64,000 nucleotides of DNA, from assembly GCF_011398925.1 (NCBI RefSeq), contig NZ_AP022842.1, positions 1,600,001 to 1,664,000 on the forward strand, read 5' to 3'. The DNA is from Bacillus sp. KH172YL63 (lineage in GTDB: Bacteria > Bacillota > Bacilli > Bacillales > Bacillaceae_B). The position numbers and the translations under genes are program-made. Within the stretch, counting starts at the first letter, position 1; the number at the start of each line of letters is the position of its first letter. The notes beneath the pieces are model-generated. The model was not told the DNA's origin. It did no database searches and saw nothing but the letters and a program-made list of their open reading frames with translations. Shown here piece by piece: positions 56,657 to 64,000 of the stretch.

Positions 56657-56685
56657 TTGTCTTTTGTCGGTTGACGTATTAGAAT
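56657..56685 (+). promoter_or_regulatory. Possible sigma-A promoter of the CstA-like gene
   Basis: TTGTCT at 56657-56662, 17-base spacer, TAGAAT at 56680-56685. Both boxes are imperfect. Confidence 0.35.
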
Positions 56686-56723
56686 AAACGTTAATTTCAT
56701 TTATACGAAGGGAGGACAACGTG

Positions 56724-58172
56724 ATGCTCACATTTCTTGCATCAATCTGTATTTTAGTGGCTGGTTATTTCATCTATTCAAAGGTGGTCGAAAAGATTTT
56801 CGGCATTGATGATGCCAATGTGACACCTGCTTATTCCAAAAAAGATGGTTTGGATTATATGCCTATGAGCTGGTGGAAAGCGAGCCTCGTTCAGTTGTTG
56901 AACATCGCCGGCCTGGGGCCGATCTTCGGCGCGATCCTTGGTGCATTATACGGACCGGTCGCATTTGTGTGGATCGTGATCGGCACGTTATTCGCAGGAG
57001 CAGTCCATGATTATTTTTCAGGCATGCTGTCGCTCAGGCATAATGGGGAACAGTTTCCTTCCATCGTAGGGCGGTATTTGGGGAAACCTGTTCAATCCCT
57101 TATGAACATCCTGTCGATTGTATTGATGGTTCTGGTCGCAGCGGCATTCACATCTGGACCTGCTCAACTGATGGCAGAGGTGACACCGTTTAATTTTATG
57201 ACTTGCCTGTTGTTGATTTTTACATATTTCCTGATTGCAACCATTCTGCCGATTGATAAGATCATAGGGAAAGTCTATCCGGTCTTTGGTGCAATCCTGA
57301 TATTTATGGCAGTGGCAATCGGCATTGGGCTATTCTTCTTCGAGAATCCTGTCCCGAATTTAACACTCCAGAATCTGCATCCCAGTGAATTGCCATTGTG
57401 GCCATTATTGATGGTGACCGTATCATGTGGAGCGATTTCCGGTTTTCATTCCACGCAAAGCCCGATCCTTGCCCGGACGTTGAAAAAGGAAAGTGAAGGA
57501 AGGAAAGTATTCTATGGAGCGATGGTAGCTGAAGGAATCATCGCTTTAATATGGGCAGCAGCCGGCATGGCTTTCTTCAATGGAACAGGCGGGCTGCAGG
57601 AAGCGCTGGCTGCCGGTGGACCGGCCGGTGTCGTGAACGAAATAAGCAAGACGACGCTCGGGACAATTGGCGGGGTGCTTGCAATCCTCGGCGTCATTAT
57701 CCTTCCGGTTACAACCGGTGATACTGCGTTAAGGTCTTCGAGGATGATGCTTGCGGACTTGCTTCGATCCGTCCGTAAAGGGAAAGATAATGGAAAATGG
57801 GTTCCGGTCGCACTTGTGATCCCTGTTGCACTGCCTACTTTCCTTTTGACTCAAATGGACTATACTTTCCTCTGGAGATACGTTGGATGGTCCAATCAAG
57901 TCGTTGCGACGGTCATGCTTTGGACGGCCGCCATTTATTTACTGCAAAGAGCCAAGTTCCACTGGATATGCAGCATTCCTGCTTTATTTATGACCGGGGT
58001 TGTCAGTTCATACATTTTTTATGCCCCAGAAGGCTTTGGTTTTGCCTACTCCAAAGCAATGATGCTTGGTGCTGTGATCTGGCTTGCGGTATTGATCTGG
58101 TTTGTGGTCCAATTGGTGAAATACAGACCTGTCCGCAACCGGCTTCCTGCTATGAAATCAGTTGAATATTAA
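56724..58172 (+). CDS. CstA-family carbon starvation/solute transporter
   Basis: 482-residue membrane protein of the CstA family, shorter than the classic 600- to 700-residue CstA. At least ten hydrophobic segments; conserved WWKASLVQLLNIAGLGPIFGAILGA region (split here), DYFSGMLSLRHNG, and CGAISGFHSTQSPILARTL. CstA proteins import pyruvate or peptides under carbon limitation. ATG 56724 lies eight bases after GGAGG; GTG 56721 is adjacent. Single-gene unit. The substrate of this short subfamily is uncertain. Confidence 0.88.
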   Translation: MLTFLASICILVAGYFIYSKVVEKIFGIDDANVTPAYSKKDGLDYMPMSWWKASLVQLLNIAGLGPIFGAILGALYGPVAFVWIVIGTLFAGAVHDYFSGMLSLRHNGEQFPSIVGRYLGKPVQSLMNILSIVLMVLVAAAFTSGPAQLMAEVTPFNFMTCLLLIFTYFLIATILPIDKIIGKVYPVFGAILIFMAVAIGIGLFFFENPVPNLTLQNLHPSELPLWPLLMVTVSCGAISGFHSTQSPILARTLKKESEGRKVFYGAMVAEGIIALIWAAAGMAFFNGTGGLQEALAAGGPAGVVNEISKTTLGTIGGVLAILGVIILPVTTGDTALRSSRMMLADLLRSVRKGKDNGKWVPVALVIPVALPTFLLTQMDYTFLWRYVGWSNQVVATVMLWTAAIYLLQRAKFHWICSIPALFMTGVVSSYIFYAPEGFGFAYSKAMMLGAVIWLAVLIWFVVQLVKYRPVRNRLPAMKSVEY

Positions 58173-58180
58173 AATACTTC

Positions 58181-58221
58181 ATGGACAGTCTTTTCGCTTT
58201 TGGAGAAGGCTGTCTATTTTT
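58181..58221 (+). terminator. Terminator of the CstA-like gene
   Basis: GACAGTCTTTTC pairs with GAGAAGGCTGTC (12 pairs including G-U), then TATTTTT. Confidence 0.83.
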
Positions 58222-58573
58222 GTGAAAAGAGCGATCAACAGTTGAAGCCAAGGATATTTATATAGTGCTAATTGAGTATAGCTTATAGGGTGAATTTCTT
58301 TGCGATACGAAATTTGTCGACTGAAAACTGAATATTTAAAGTATTATAACAAATATTTCTACAATTTTCGTAAAATAGATATGATACCTTATGTGAAACG
58401 GACAAGATTTCATACTGGTTGTACATTGTGACCAATGAAGAAGCGTGTTCGTGTTACATAGTGTATAGTGCTTTTTAAAATGAGCCGGGTTAGAATAAAG
58501 TGAAAATACTTAAAATTCTGAATTAATGTTGAATATGTGAATATAGCAAGTGATGTCATAGGAGGAAAAAACT

Positions 58574-58597
58574 ATGAAAGCGCTTACTATTTTATAA
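58574..58597 (+). CDS. Seven-codon mini-ORF (possible leader or gene remnant)
   Basis: TAGGAGG at 58558-58564, then ATG and codons for MKALTIL followed by TAA. The strength of the site compared with the length of the ORF is striking. It ends 28 bases before the amidohydrolase start. A leader peptide or the remains of a lost gene (many dehydrogenases begin MKAL) are the two readings. Confidence 0.3.
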   Translation: MKALTIL

Positions 58598-58625
58598 AAA
58601 TTCTATTTGTGTAGGGGGAAACGTG

Positions 58626-59516
58626 ATGTCGGATTTAGTGAAAATTGGACTGATTCAAGCTTCTCATGATGTGGATGGAAGTGAAGGTGTTGATGTCCAT
58701 AAAGAGCAAGCAATCAAGAAACATGTGAAATTGGTAAGGGATGCCGCTAAACAAGGGGCGCAGATTATTTGTTTGCAGGAGATCTTCTATGGACCATACT
58801 TCTGTTCCGAACAAAATCCAAAATGGTATGACTCCGCCGAAGAAATCCCTAACGGACCGACGACCAGACAGTTTCAGGATCTTGCAAAAGAGCTCGGTGT
58901 CGTCATTGTGTTGCCGATCTATGAAAGAGAAGGAATCGCCACCTACTACAATACGGCAGCGGTGATAGACGCTGATGGAAAGTACCTTGGAAAGTATCGA
59001 AAACAGCATATCCCCCATGTTGGAGTCGGGGAAGAGGGGTACGGATTCTGGGAGAAATATTATTTCAAACCTGGCAATCTCGGATACCCTGTGTTTGACA
59101 CTGCGTTTGCAAAGGTCGGTGTGTACATTTGTTATGACCGTCATTTTCCAGAGGGCGCACGTTTACTTGGATTGAAAGGTGCTGAGATTGTATTCAATCC
59201 ATCTGCAACTGTAGCAGGACTGTCTGAATATCTGTGGAAACTTGAGCAGCCTGCCCATGCCGTAGCGAACGGCTATTATTTAGGGGCAATCAACCGTGTC
59301 GGCTATGAAGGGCCATGGAATATGGGGGAATTCTACGGTCAGTCATATCTTGTAGACCCAAGAGGCAGCTTTGTTGCAGTGGGAAGCAGGGATCATGATG
59401 AAGTCGTCATTGGGGAAATGAATAAGAAGCTCCTGAGGGAAGTAAGGGATACCTGGCAGTTCTATCGTGACCGCAGGCCTGAGACATACAATGAGATGAC
59501 AGCATTGCTTCCTTGA
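58626..59516 (+). CDS. Nitrilase-superfamily N-carbamoyl amidohydrolase (beta-ureidopropionase type)
   Basis: 296-residue C-N hydrolase with the Glu-Lys-Cys triad: Glu in ICLQEIFYG, Lys in KYRKQHIPH, Cys in YICYDRHFPEGARL. In the reductive pyrimidine route it cleaves N-carbamoyl-beta-alanine to beta-alanine, CO2 and ammonia; hydantoin users have close relatives. ATG 58626 and GTG 58623 are both possible after GTAGGGGG. First gene of the operon with preT, preA, hydantoinase and permease. Confidence 0.92.
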   Translation: MSDLVKIGLIQASHDVDGSEGVDVHKEQAIKKHVKLVRDAAKQGAQIICLQEIFYGPYFCSEQNPKWYDSAEEIPNGPTTRQFQDLAKELGVVIVLPIYEREGIATYYNTAAVIDADGKYLGKYRKQHIPHVGVGEEGYGFWEKYYFKPGNLGYPVFDTAFAKVGVYICYDRHFPEGARLLGLKGAEIVFNPSATVAGLSEYLWKLEQPAHAVANGYYLGAINRVGYEGPWNMGEFYGQSYLVDPRGSFVAVGSRDHDEVVIGEMNKKLLREVRDTWQFYRDRRPETYNEMTALLP

Positions 59517-59579
59517 TGGAGCGGTAGCTCTTTTCTGTGAAAGTTGCATTCAAATGGAGATGAAGAGGGGGAAGGCAGT

Positions 59580-60935
59580 TTGTCCAACACAATTTCATTA
59601 CTCAATCTTGAAAGGAATTTCCTTGAAGCAAAAGAAGGCCTTACGAACAGAGAAGCGGTGGAGGAAGCGAATCGATGCCTGTATTGTTACGATGCACCTT
59701 GCATACAAGCTTGTCCTACAGGTATCGATATACCATCTTTCATTAAAAAGATCGCATCCGGAAATTTGAAAGGATCTGCAAAGACAATTATGTCAAGCAA
59801 TCCTGTCGGGGCAAGCTGCTCACGTGTATGCCCGACCGAGGAATTATGTGAAGGGGCCTGTGTACTGAATCATTCCACCAAACCCATCATGATCGGTGAT
59901 CTTCAACGTTATGCAACCGACTGGGCAAGGCATAATGACGCAGTATTATTTGAAGCAGGTGAACCCAACGGTAAAACGGTTGGAATCATTGGGGGAGGAC
60001 CCGCAGGTTTGTCAGCCGCCAGAGAACTTGCACTGCTCGGGTATGAAGTCACAATCTATGAGGCGGAGGAAAAAGCAGGAGGCTTGAATACGTATGGAAT
60101 CGTGTCCTTCCGTCTTCCGCAAAGCATTTCTTACTGGGAAGTCGAGCAAGTCCAAAAACTGAACGTGGACATACGAACAAATACAAAGGTAGGGAAAGAC
60201 GTTTCTGCGGAAGAATTATCACTAGCACATGATTTCCTTATACTTGCTGCAGGAATGTCGGTCGTACCTGACCTTCATATTGATGGGGAAAAGTTGTCAG
60301 GTGTCCATGATGCCATAGACTTCGTTAAAGCGACGAAAAGCGGAAAAATCAGTAAGGAATATCAAGGTAAGAAAGTGGCCGTCATTGGGGCAGGTAACAC
60401 TGCAATCGATGGAGCAACATGCGCTGTCAGGCTAGGTGCTGAAAATGTGAAAATTTTGTACCGCAGAACAATGGAAGAAATGACTGCTTATGATTTTGAA
60501 TATGAGTTTGCAAAGCAGGACGGTGTTGAATTCCGCTGGCTCACGGCCCCTAAACGGATCATCGGAAACGAAGCCGGGGAAGTTGCCGGAATCGAATGCG
60601 TCAAGATGGCATTAGGGGAGGCTGGGACCGACGGAAGAAGACGGCCGGTGGAGGTGCCGGGCTCGGAATTTGTGCTTCCGGTCGATGTGGTCATCAAGGC
60701 CATTGGCCAGACGCGTCACCGGACTTTGATTGAACAGTTCGGACTCGCCCATTCCGATGGGGTGGTGAAGATTGATCAACAAACATTTCAAACGTCAAAT
60801 CCTGCAATCTTTGCATGCGGGGATGTCATATTCGGCAAAGGTGTGGGAGAGGCGATGGTTGTCACCGCGGCCGAGCAGGGGAAGCAGGCTGCATACCAAT
60901 TGCATGCAACAGCTGCAGAAGTTCAGATGAATTAA
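59580..60935 (+). CDS. preT: Dihydropyrimidine dehydrogenase, PreT-like subunit
   Basis: 451-residue FAD/NAD(P) and Fe-S flavoprotein that passes electrons to PreA. Order: N-terminal Fe-S region (NRCLYCYDAPCIQACPTG and CSRVCPTEELCEGAC), FAD motif IIGGGPAGLSAAREL (about residue 137), NAD(P) motif VIGAGNTAIDGA, and C-terminal ACGDVIFGKG. TTG 59580 is chosen by family N-terminus and the purine-rich AGGGGGAAGG before it; upstream in-frame codons to 59544 are also open. Confidence 0.9.
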   Translation: MSNTISLLNLERNFLEAKEGLTNREAVEEANRCLYCYDAPCIQACPTGIDIPSFIKKIASGNLKGSAKTIMSSNPVGASCSRVCPTEELCEGACVLNHSTKPIMIGDLQRYATDWARHNDAVLFEAGEPNGKTVGIIGGGPAGLSAARELALLGYEVTIYEAEEKAGGLNTYGIVSFRLPQSISYWEVEQVQKLNVDIRTNTKVGKDVSAEELSLAHDFLILAAGMSVVPDLHIDGEKLSGVHDAIDFVKATKSGKISKEYQGKKVAVIGAGNTAIDGATCAVRLGAENVKILYRRTMEEMTAYDFEYEFAKQDGVEFRWLTAPKRIIGNEAGEVAGIECVKMALGEAGTDGRRRPVEVPGSEFVLPVDVVIKAIGQTRHRTLIEQFGLAHSDGVVKIDQQTFQTSNPAIFACGDVIFGKGVGEAMVVTAAEQGKQAAYQLHATAAEVQMN

Positions 60936-60957
60936 AACGTGATGAGGGGGGAATTTC

Positions 60958-62244
60958 ATGGCAAATTTAAACATCGATTTAGCAGGGATAAAATCGCCTA
61001 ACCCGTTTTGGTTAGCTTCCGCACCACCAACAAATTCAGGTTATCAGGTACAGAGGGCATTCGAGGCAGGTTGGGGAGGTGCAGTCTGGAAAACACTGGG
61101 CGAACCGATCATCAACGTGTCGTCGAGATTCGCAGCAGTCAGCTTCAATGGACAGAGGGTGGCTGGGTTCAATAATATCGAGCTCATAACTGACCGTCCA
61201 TTGGAAGTGAATCTTAAGGAAATTTACGAAACGAAGAAAAGGTTCCCGAACCACGCCATCATTGCATCATTGATGGTTGAGCCAAAACAGGAAAAATGGC
61301 ATGAAATTGTCAAAAAAGTGGAAGACGTCGGTGTGGATGGATTGGAATTGAATTTCGGCTGTCCCCATGGCATGGCAGAGCGGGGGATGGGTTCTGCATC
61401 CGGTCAGGTGCCGGAGCTTGTGGAAAAACAAACCTACTGGGCAAAGGAAATGGCCAGGACACCTGTCATCGTAAAGCTTACGCCGAACATAACGGATATC
61501 ACAGTTACAGCTGAAGCGGCTGTAAGGGGTGGTGCCGATGCCGTCAGCATGATCAATACGATCAATAGTCTGGCCGGCGTGGATCTGGACTCATGGAACA
61601 CCATTCCACATGTTGCCGGTAAAGGTGCACATGGCGGGTACTGTGGACCGGCAGTTAAGCCGATATCGTTAAATATGGTGGCAGAGTGTGCCAGAAATCC
61701 ACGGATCAACGTACCGATTTCCGGAATGGGCGGGGTATCCAATTGGCAGGATGCAGTTGAATTCATGCTGATGGGTGCATCAGGCGTCCAGGTATGTACA
61801 GCAGCCATGCACCACGGCTTTAGAATCGTCGAGGATATGCTTGATGGCTTGAATAATTATCTTGATGAAAAGGGGATTTCCTCGGTTCAGGATATCGTTG
61901 GGAAATCAGTGCCGAGATTTTCAGACTGGGGTAATCTTGACCTCAACTATAATGTGGTGGCAAAAATCAACCGTGATGTATGCATTAACTGTAATAAGTG
62001 TCATATTGCATGCGAAGATACGTCCCATCAATGCATCGATATGCTGAAAGACCCTGATGGAAACCGTTATCTGAAAGTAAGGGAAGAAGACTGCGTAGGG
62101 TGCAATCTTTGTTCCATTGTATGCCCTGTTGACGGAGCGATCGATATGATAGAAGTTCCAGCGAGCGGCATGCCGATGACGTGGAATCAGCGTCAAGCAG
62201 TCATGAACAAACTTTCAGGCCCGGCAGTGAATGCAGTGAAATAA
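60958..62244 (+). CDS. preA: NAD-dependent dihydropyrimidine dehydrogenase subunit PreA
   Basis: 428-residue flavoprotein that reduces uracil and thymine to the 5,6-dihydro forms. Dihydroorotate-dehydrogenase-like FMN barrel (residues about 1-320, with ELNFGCPHGM and ISGMGGVSNW) followed by a two-cluster ferredoxin domain (CINCNKCHIAC and CVGCNLCSIVCP). ATG with AGGGGGGAA upstream. Forms a complex with PreT. Confidence 0.94.
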   Translation: MANLNIDLAGIKSPNPFWLASAPPTNSGYQVQRAFEAGWGGAVWKTLGEPIINVSSRFAAVSFNGQRVAGFNNIELITDRPLEVNLKEIYETKKRFPNHAIIASLMVEPKQEKWHEIVKKVEDVGVDGLELNFGCPHGMAERGMGSASGQVPELVEKQTYWAKEMARTPVIVKLTPNITDITVTAEAAVRGGADAVSMINTINSLAGVDLDSWNTIPHVAGKGAHGGYCGPAVKPISLNMVAECARNPRINVPISGMGGVSNWQDAVEFMLMGASGVQVCTAAMHHGFRIVEDMLDGLNNYLDEKGISSVQDIVGKSVPRFSDWGNLDLNYNVVAKINRDVCINCNKCHIACEDTSHQCIDMLKDPDGNRYLKVREEDCVGCNLCSIVCPVDGAIDMIEVPASGMPMTWNQRQAVMNKLSGPAVNAVK

Positions 62245-62261
62245 ATCAGGAGGTATGATTA

Positions 62262-63689
62262 ATGGCTAAAATCATTCAAAACGGAACAATCGTTACGGCA
62301 ACAGACACATATAAAGCCGATATCCTGATTGAGGACGGCAAGATTTCCTCAATTGGTAAAGGCTTTGATACAGCAAAAGCGGAAGTGATAAACGCTGAAG
62401 GACAGTATATCTTTCCGGGCGGGATAGATCCCCATACCCATTTGGAGATGCCTTTTGGAGGGACTGTTTCCAAGGATGATTTCGAGACCGGGACGATCGC
62501 GGCAGCTTTTGGGGGAACGACGACTGTCATTGATTTCTGTTTGACCGATAAAGGAGAGCCTCTTCAACGGGCAATCGATACATGGCACGCGAAATCTAAG
62601 GATAAAGCGGTCATAGACTACAGCTTTCACCTGATGATCGGCGAAATCAACGAAAACGTCTTATCCCAACTCCCGGACGTCATGGAGCAGGAGGGCATCA
62701 CTTCCTTTAAAGTATTCATGGCGTATAAAAATGTTTTTCAGGCTGACGATGAAACATTGTTCAGGACGCTGGTCGCTGCGAAAGAGCTTGGAGCCCTTGT
62801 CATGGTGCACGCAGAAAATGGTGACGTGATCGAATACTTAACTGAAAAGGCACTTCAAGAGGGAAATACGGACCCGATTTATCATGCGCTGACGAGACCG
62901 CCAGAACTTGAAGGAGAAGCGACCGGTCGTGCAGCAAAGTTGACGGGGCTTGCCGATTCCCAGCTTTATGTCGTTCATGTTTCATGTTCGGAAGCTGTCG
63001 AACAGATTGCATCGGCAAGAAGCAAAGGATTGAATGTGTGGGGAGAAACTTGCCCTCAATACCTGGTGCTGGATCAAACTTATCTGGAAAGACCGAATTT
63101 TGAAGGGGCGAAGTACGTCTGGTCTCCACCGTTGAGGGAAAAATGGCATCAGGAGGTCCTTTGGAATGCACTGAAGAGCGGACAGCTCCAGACGCTCGGA
63201 TCGGATCAGTGTTCATTCGACTTCAAAGGCCAGAAAGATCTAGGGAAAGGTGATTTTACCAAAATACCGAATGGCGGGCCGATCATTGAAGACCGTGTTT
63301 CTATATTATTCTCCGAAGGGGTTGAAAAGGGACGGATAAGCCTCAATCAGTTTGTTGATATCATGTCGACAAGAAGTGCCAGGCTGTTCGGACTTTATCC
63401 TCAGAAAGGTACAATTGCTGTAGGATCTGATGCAGACCTGGTGCTGTTTGATCCGGTGGCGAGAAGAGTGATTTCTGCCAAGACCCACCATATGGCTGCC
63501 GATTACAATCCATTCGAAGGGATCGAAGTGAAAGGAGAGCCCGTATCGGTCCTGTCGAGGGGGGAATTTGTCATAAAGGATAAACAATTCGTTGGAAAGC
63601 TCGGCAGGGGCAAATATGTGAAAAGAGCGAAATACGGAAACCTGCTTACAAGAGAAGAGAGTGAAGCACTTCAATCCTCCAAGTCCTGA
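62262..63689 (+). CDS. hydA: Dihydropyrimidinase/hydantoinase
   Basis: 475-residue binuclear-zinc amidohydrolase that opens dihydrouracil (or hydantoins) to N-carbamoyl amino acids. Metal ligands: His-x-His in DPHTHLEMPFGG, the Lys likely to be carbamylated in FKVFMAYKN, His in VHAENGD and VVHVSC, Asp in LGSDQCSFDF. AGGAGGT ribosome site. Its product is the substrate of the first gene of the operon, so the three-step pathway is complete. Confidence 0.94.
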   Translation: MAKIIQNGTIVTATDTYKADILIEDGKISSIGKGFDTAKAEVINAEGQYIFPGGIDPHTHLEMPFGGTVSKDDFETGTIAAAFGGTTTVIDFCLTDKGEPLQRAIDTWHAKSKDKAVIDYSFHLMIGEINENVLSQLPDVMEQEGITSFKVFMAYKNVFQADDETLFRTLVAAKELGALVMVHAENGDVIEYLTEKALQEGNTDPIYHALTRPPELEGEATGRAAKLTGLADSQLYVVHVSCSEAVEQIASARSKGLNVWGETCPQYLVLDQTYLERPNFEGAKYVWSPPLREKWHQEVLWNALKSGQLQTLGSDQCSFDFKGQKDLGKGDFTKIPNGGPIIEDRVSILFSEGVEKGRISLNQFVDIMSTRSARLFGLYPQKGTIAVGSDADLVLFDPVARRVISAKTHHMAADYNPFEGIEVKGEPVSVLSRGEFVIKDKQFVGKLGRGKYVKRAKYGNLLTREESEALQSSKS

Positions 63690-63821
63690 TAAACAATCCA
63701 GAATCACATTCAGCTTACATGCAGAACGACTCCTGCAAACTGGATGGTAATCCGTCCGTTTGCCTCTCATGCACAATGATTGGATTTGCCATTGAAAGCA
63801 AATGTATAAGGGGTGTTCAGG

Positions 63822-64000
63822 ATGAAAAGAAGTTATTTAAAATCTCCAGATTTATTGCCAATTAAAGAGAATGAAAGAAAGATCACCAAACTAGGCTATT
63901 CTTTTATGTGGGTAGGGATGGTAGTGGTTCTTGCAACCTTTGCCATCGGAGGGGCCGGGGTGGTTTCCCTGCCTCTTCCACTCGTAGTGCTGGCAACGAT
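63822..64000 (+). CDS. NCS1-family nucleobase/allantoin/hydantoin permease, 3' end outside window
   Basis: First 59 codons of a gene that runs off the window. N-terminal SPDLLPIKENERK followed by the start of the first helix and LPLPLVVLAT fits the NCS1 (cytosine/allantoin/hydantoin) transporters. ATG with AAGGGGTG upstream. Its place suggests import of uracil, thymine or hydantoin for this operon. Confidence 0.7.
   Translation, partial: MKRSYLKSPDLLPIKENERKITKLGYSFMWVGMVVVLATFAIGGAGVVSLPLPLVVLAT

Larger units (their letters stand above)
58173..58625. other. Intergenic region before the pyrimidine catabolic operon
   Basis: About 453 AT-rich bases: the previous terminator, a long stretch with no ORF or clear promoter, and a seven-codon ORF with a perfect ribosome site at 58574-58597. 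No sigma-54 -24/-12 element was found. Confidence 0.6.

Noticed and set aside
58173..58560. sigma-54 promoter for the pyrimidine operon
   Set aside because: No TGGCAC-N5-TTGCA-like element was found in the region.
1..64000. tRNA, rRNA, riboswitch, CRISPR, IS or prophage elements
   Set aside because: I looked for cloverleaf-like arms, regular repeat-spacer patterns, transposase or integrase motifs and long leader structures and found none that I could support. A covariance-model search would be needed to exclude small RNAs.

Overview
The window is a chromosomal segment of a low-GC, Gram-positive, endospore-forming Bacillaceae bacterium. The evidence is the conserved B. subtilis-like gene order (rnjB, tepA, ylzJ, spoIIIE, ymfC ... 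ymfF, ymfH, ymfI, ymfJ, ymfK, rodZ, pgsA, cinA, recA, rny, ymdB, spoVS ... miaB, ricA, cotE), the sporulation genes, strong AGGAGG-type ribosome binding sites and frequent intrinsic terminators. The species cannot be fixed from the sequence alone; a Bacillus/Rossellomorea-like genome is a reasonable guess. No rRNA, tRNA, insertion sequence, prophage or CRISPR array was seen.

Layout. (1) 1-27.6 kb is mostly core genome: RNase J2 (5' truncated), TepA, YlzJ, SpoIIIE; a GntR regulator with a BMP-type nucleoside ABC transporter (lipoprotein, ATPase, two permeases); the YmfF/YmfH/YmfI proteins linked to EF-P modification; YmfJ, YmfK, RodZ; PgsA and CinA; LexA-controlled recA; RNase Y, YmdB, SpoVS; a dipeptidase; and the two subunits of a 2-oxoacid:ferredoxin oxidoreductase. 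(2) 27.6-50.3 kb is an accessory block set between korB and miaB. It holds two coiled-coil genes at its ends that point towards the rest of the block, a Cys-rich acidic protein, a third coiled-coil protein, a JAMM protease, several tiny ORFs, five glycosyltransferases, a UDP-6-deoxy-L-hexosamine pathway, further nucleotide-sugar enzymes, and a sulfate activation operon (ATP sulfurylase, SLC13 permease, APS kinase, PAP phosphatase). (3) 50.4-58.2 kb returns to core genes (miaB, ricA, cotE), then topB, an ankyrin protein and a CstA-family transporter. (4) 58.6-64 kb is a reductive pyrimidine (or hydantoin) degradation operon: N-carbamoyl amidohydrolase, PreT, PreA, dihydropyrimidinase and the start of an NCS1 permease.

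The most interesting part is the 23-kb block. At least six of its transcription units have a match to the mother-cell sigma-K pattern, AC-N16/17-CATA, at a sensible distance before the start codon. Several of its transcripts end in hairpins that share a CCGAACG/CGTTCGG core. My reading, which is inference, is that the block is a late-sporulation system building a glycosylated and possibly sulfated outer spore layer, placed just upstream of cotE, the morphogenetic gene for the outer coat.

Start codons were chosen by ribosome-binding-site spacing and family N-termini. Where this differs from the longest reading frame, the entry says so.
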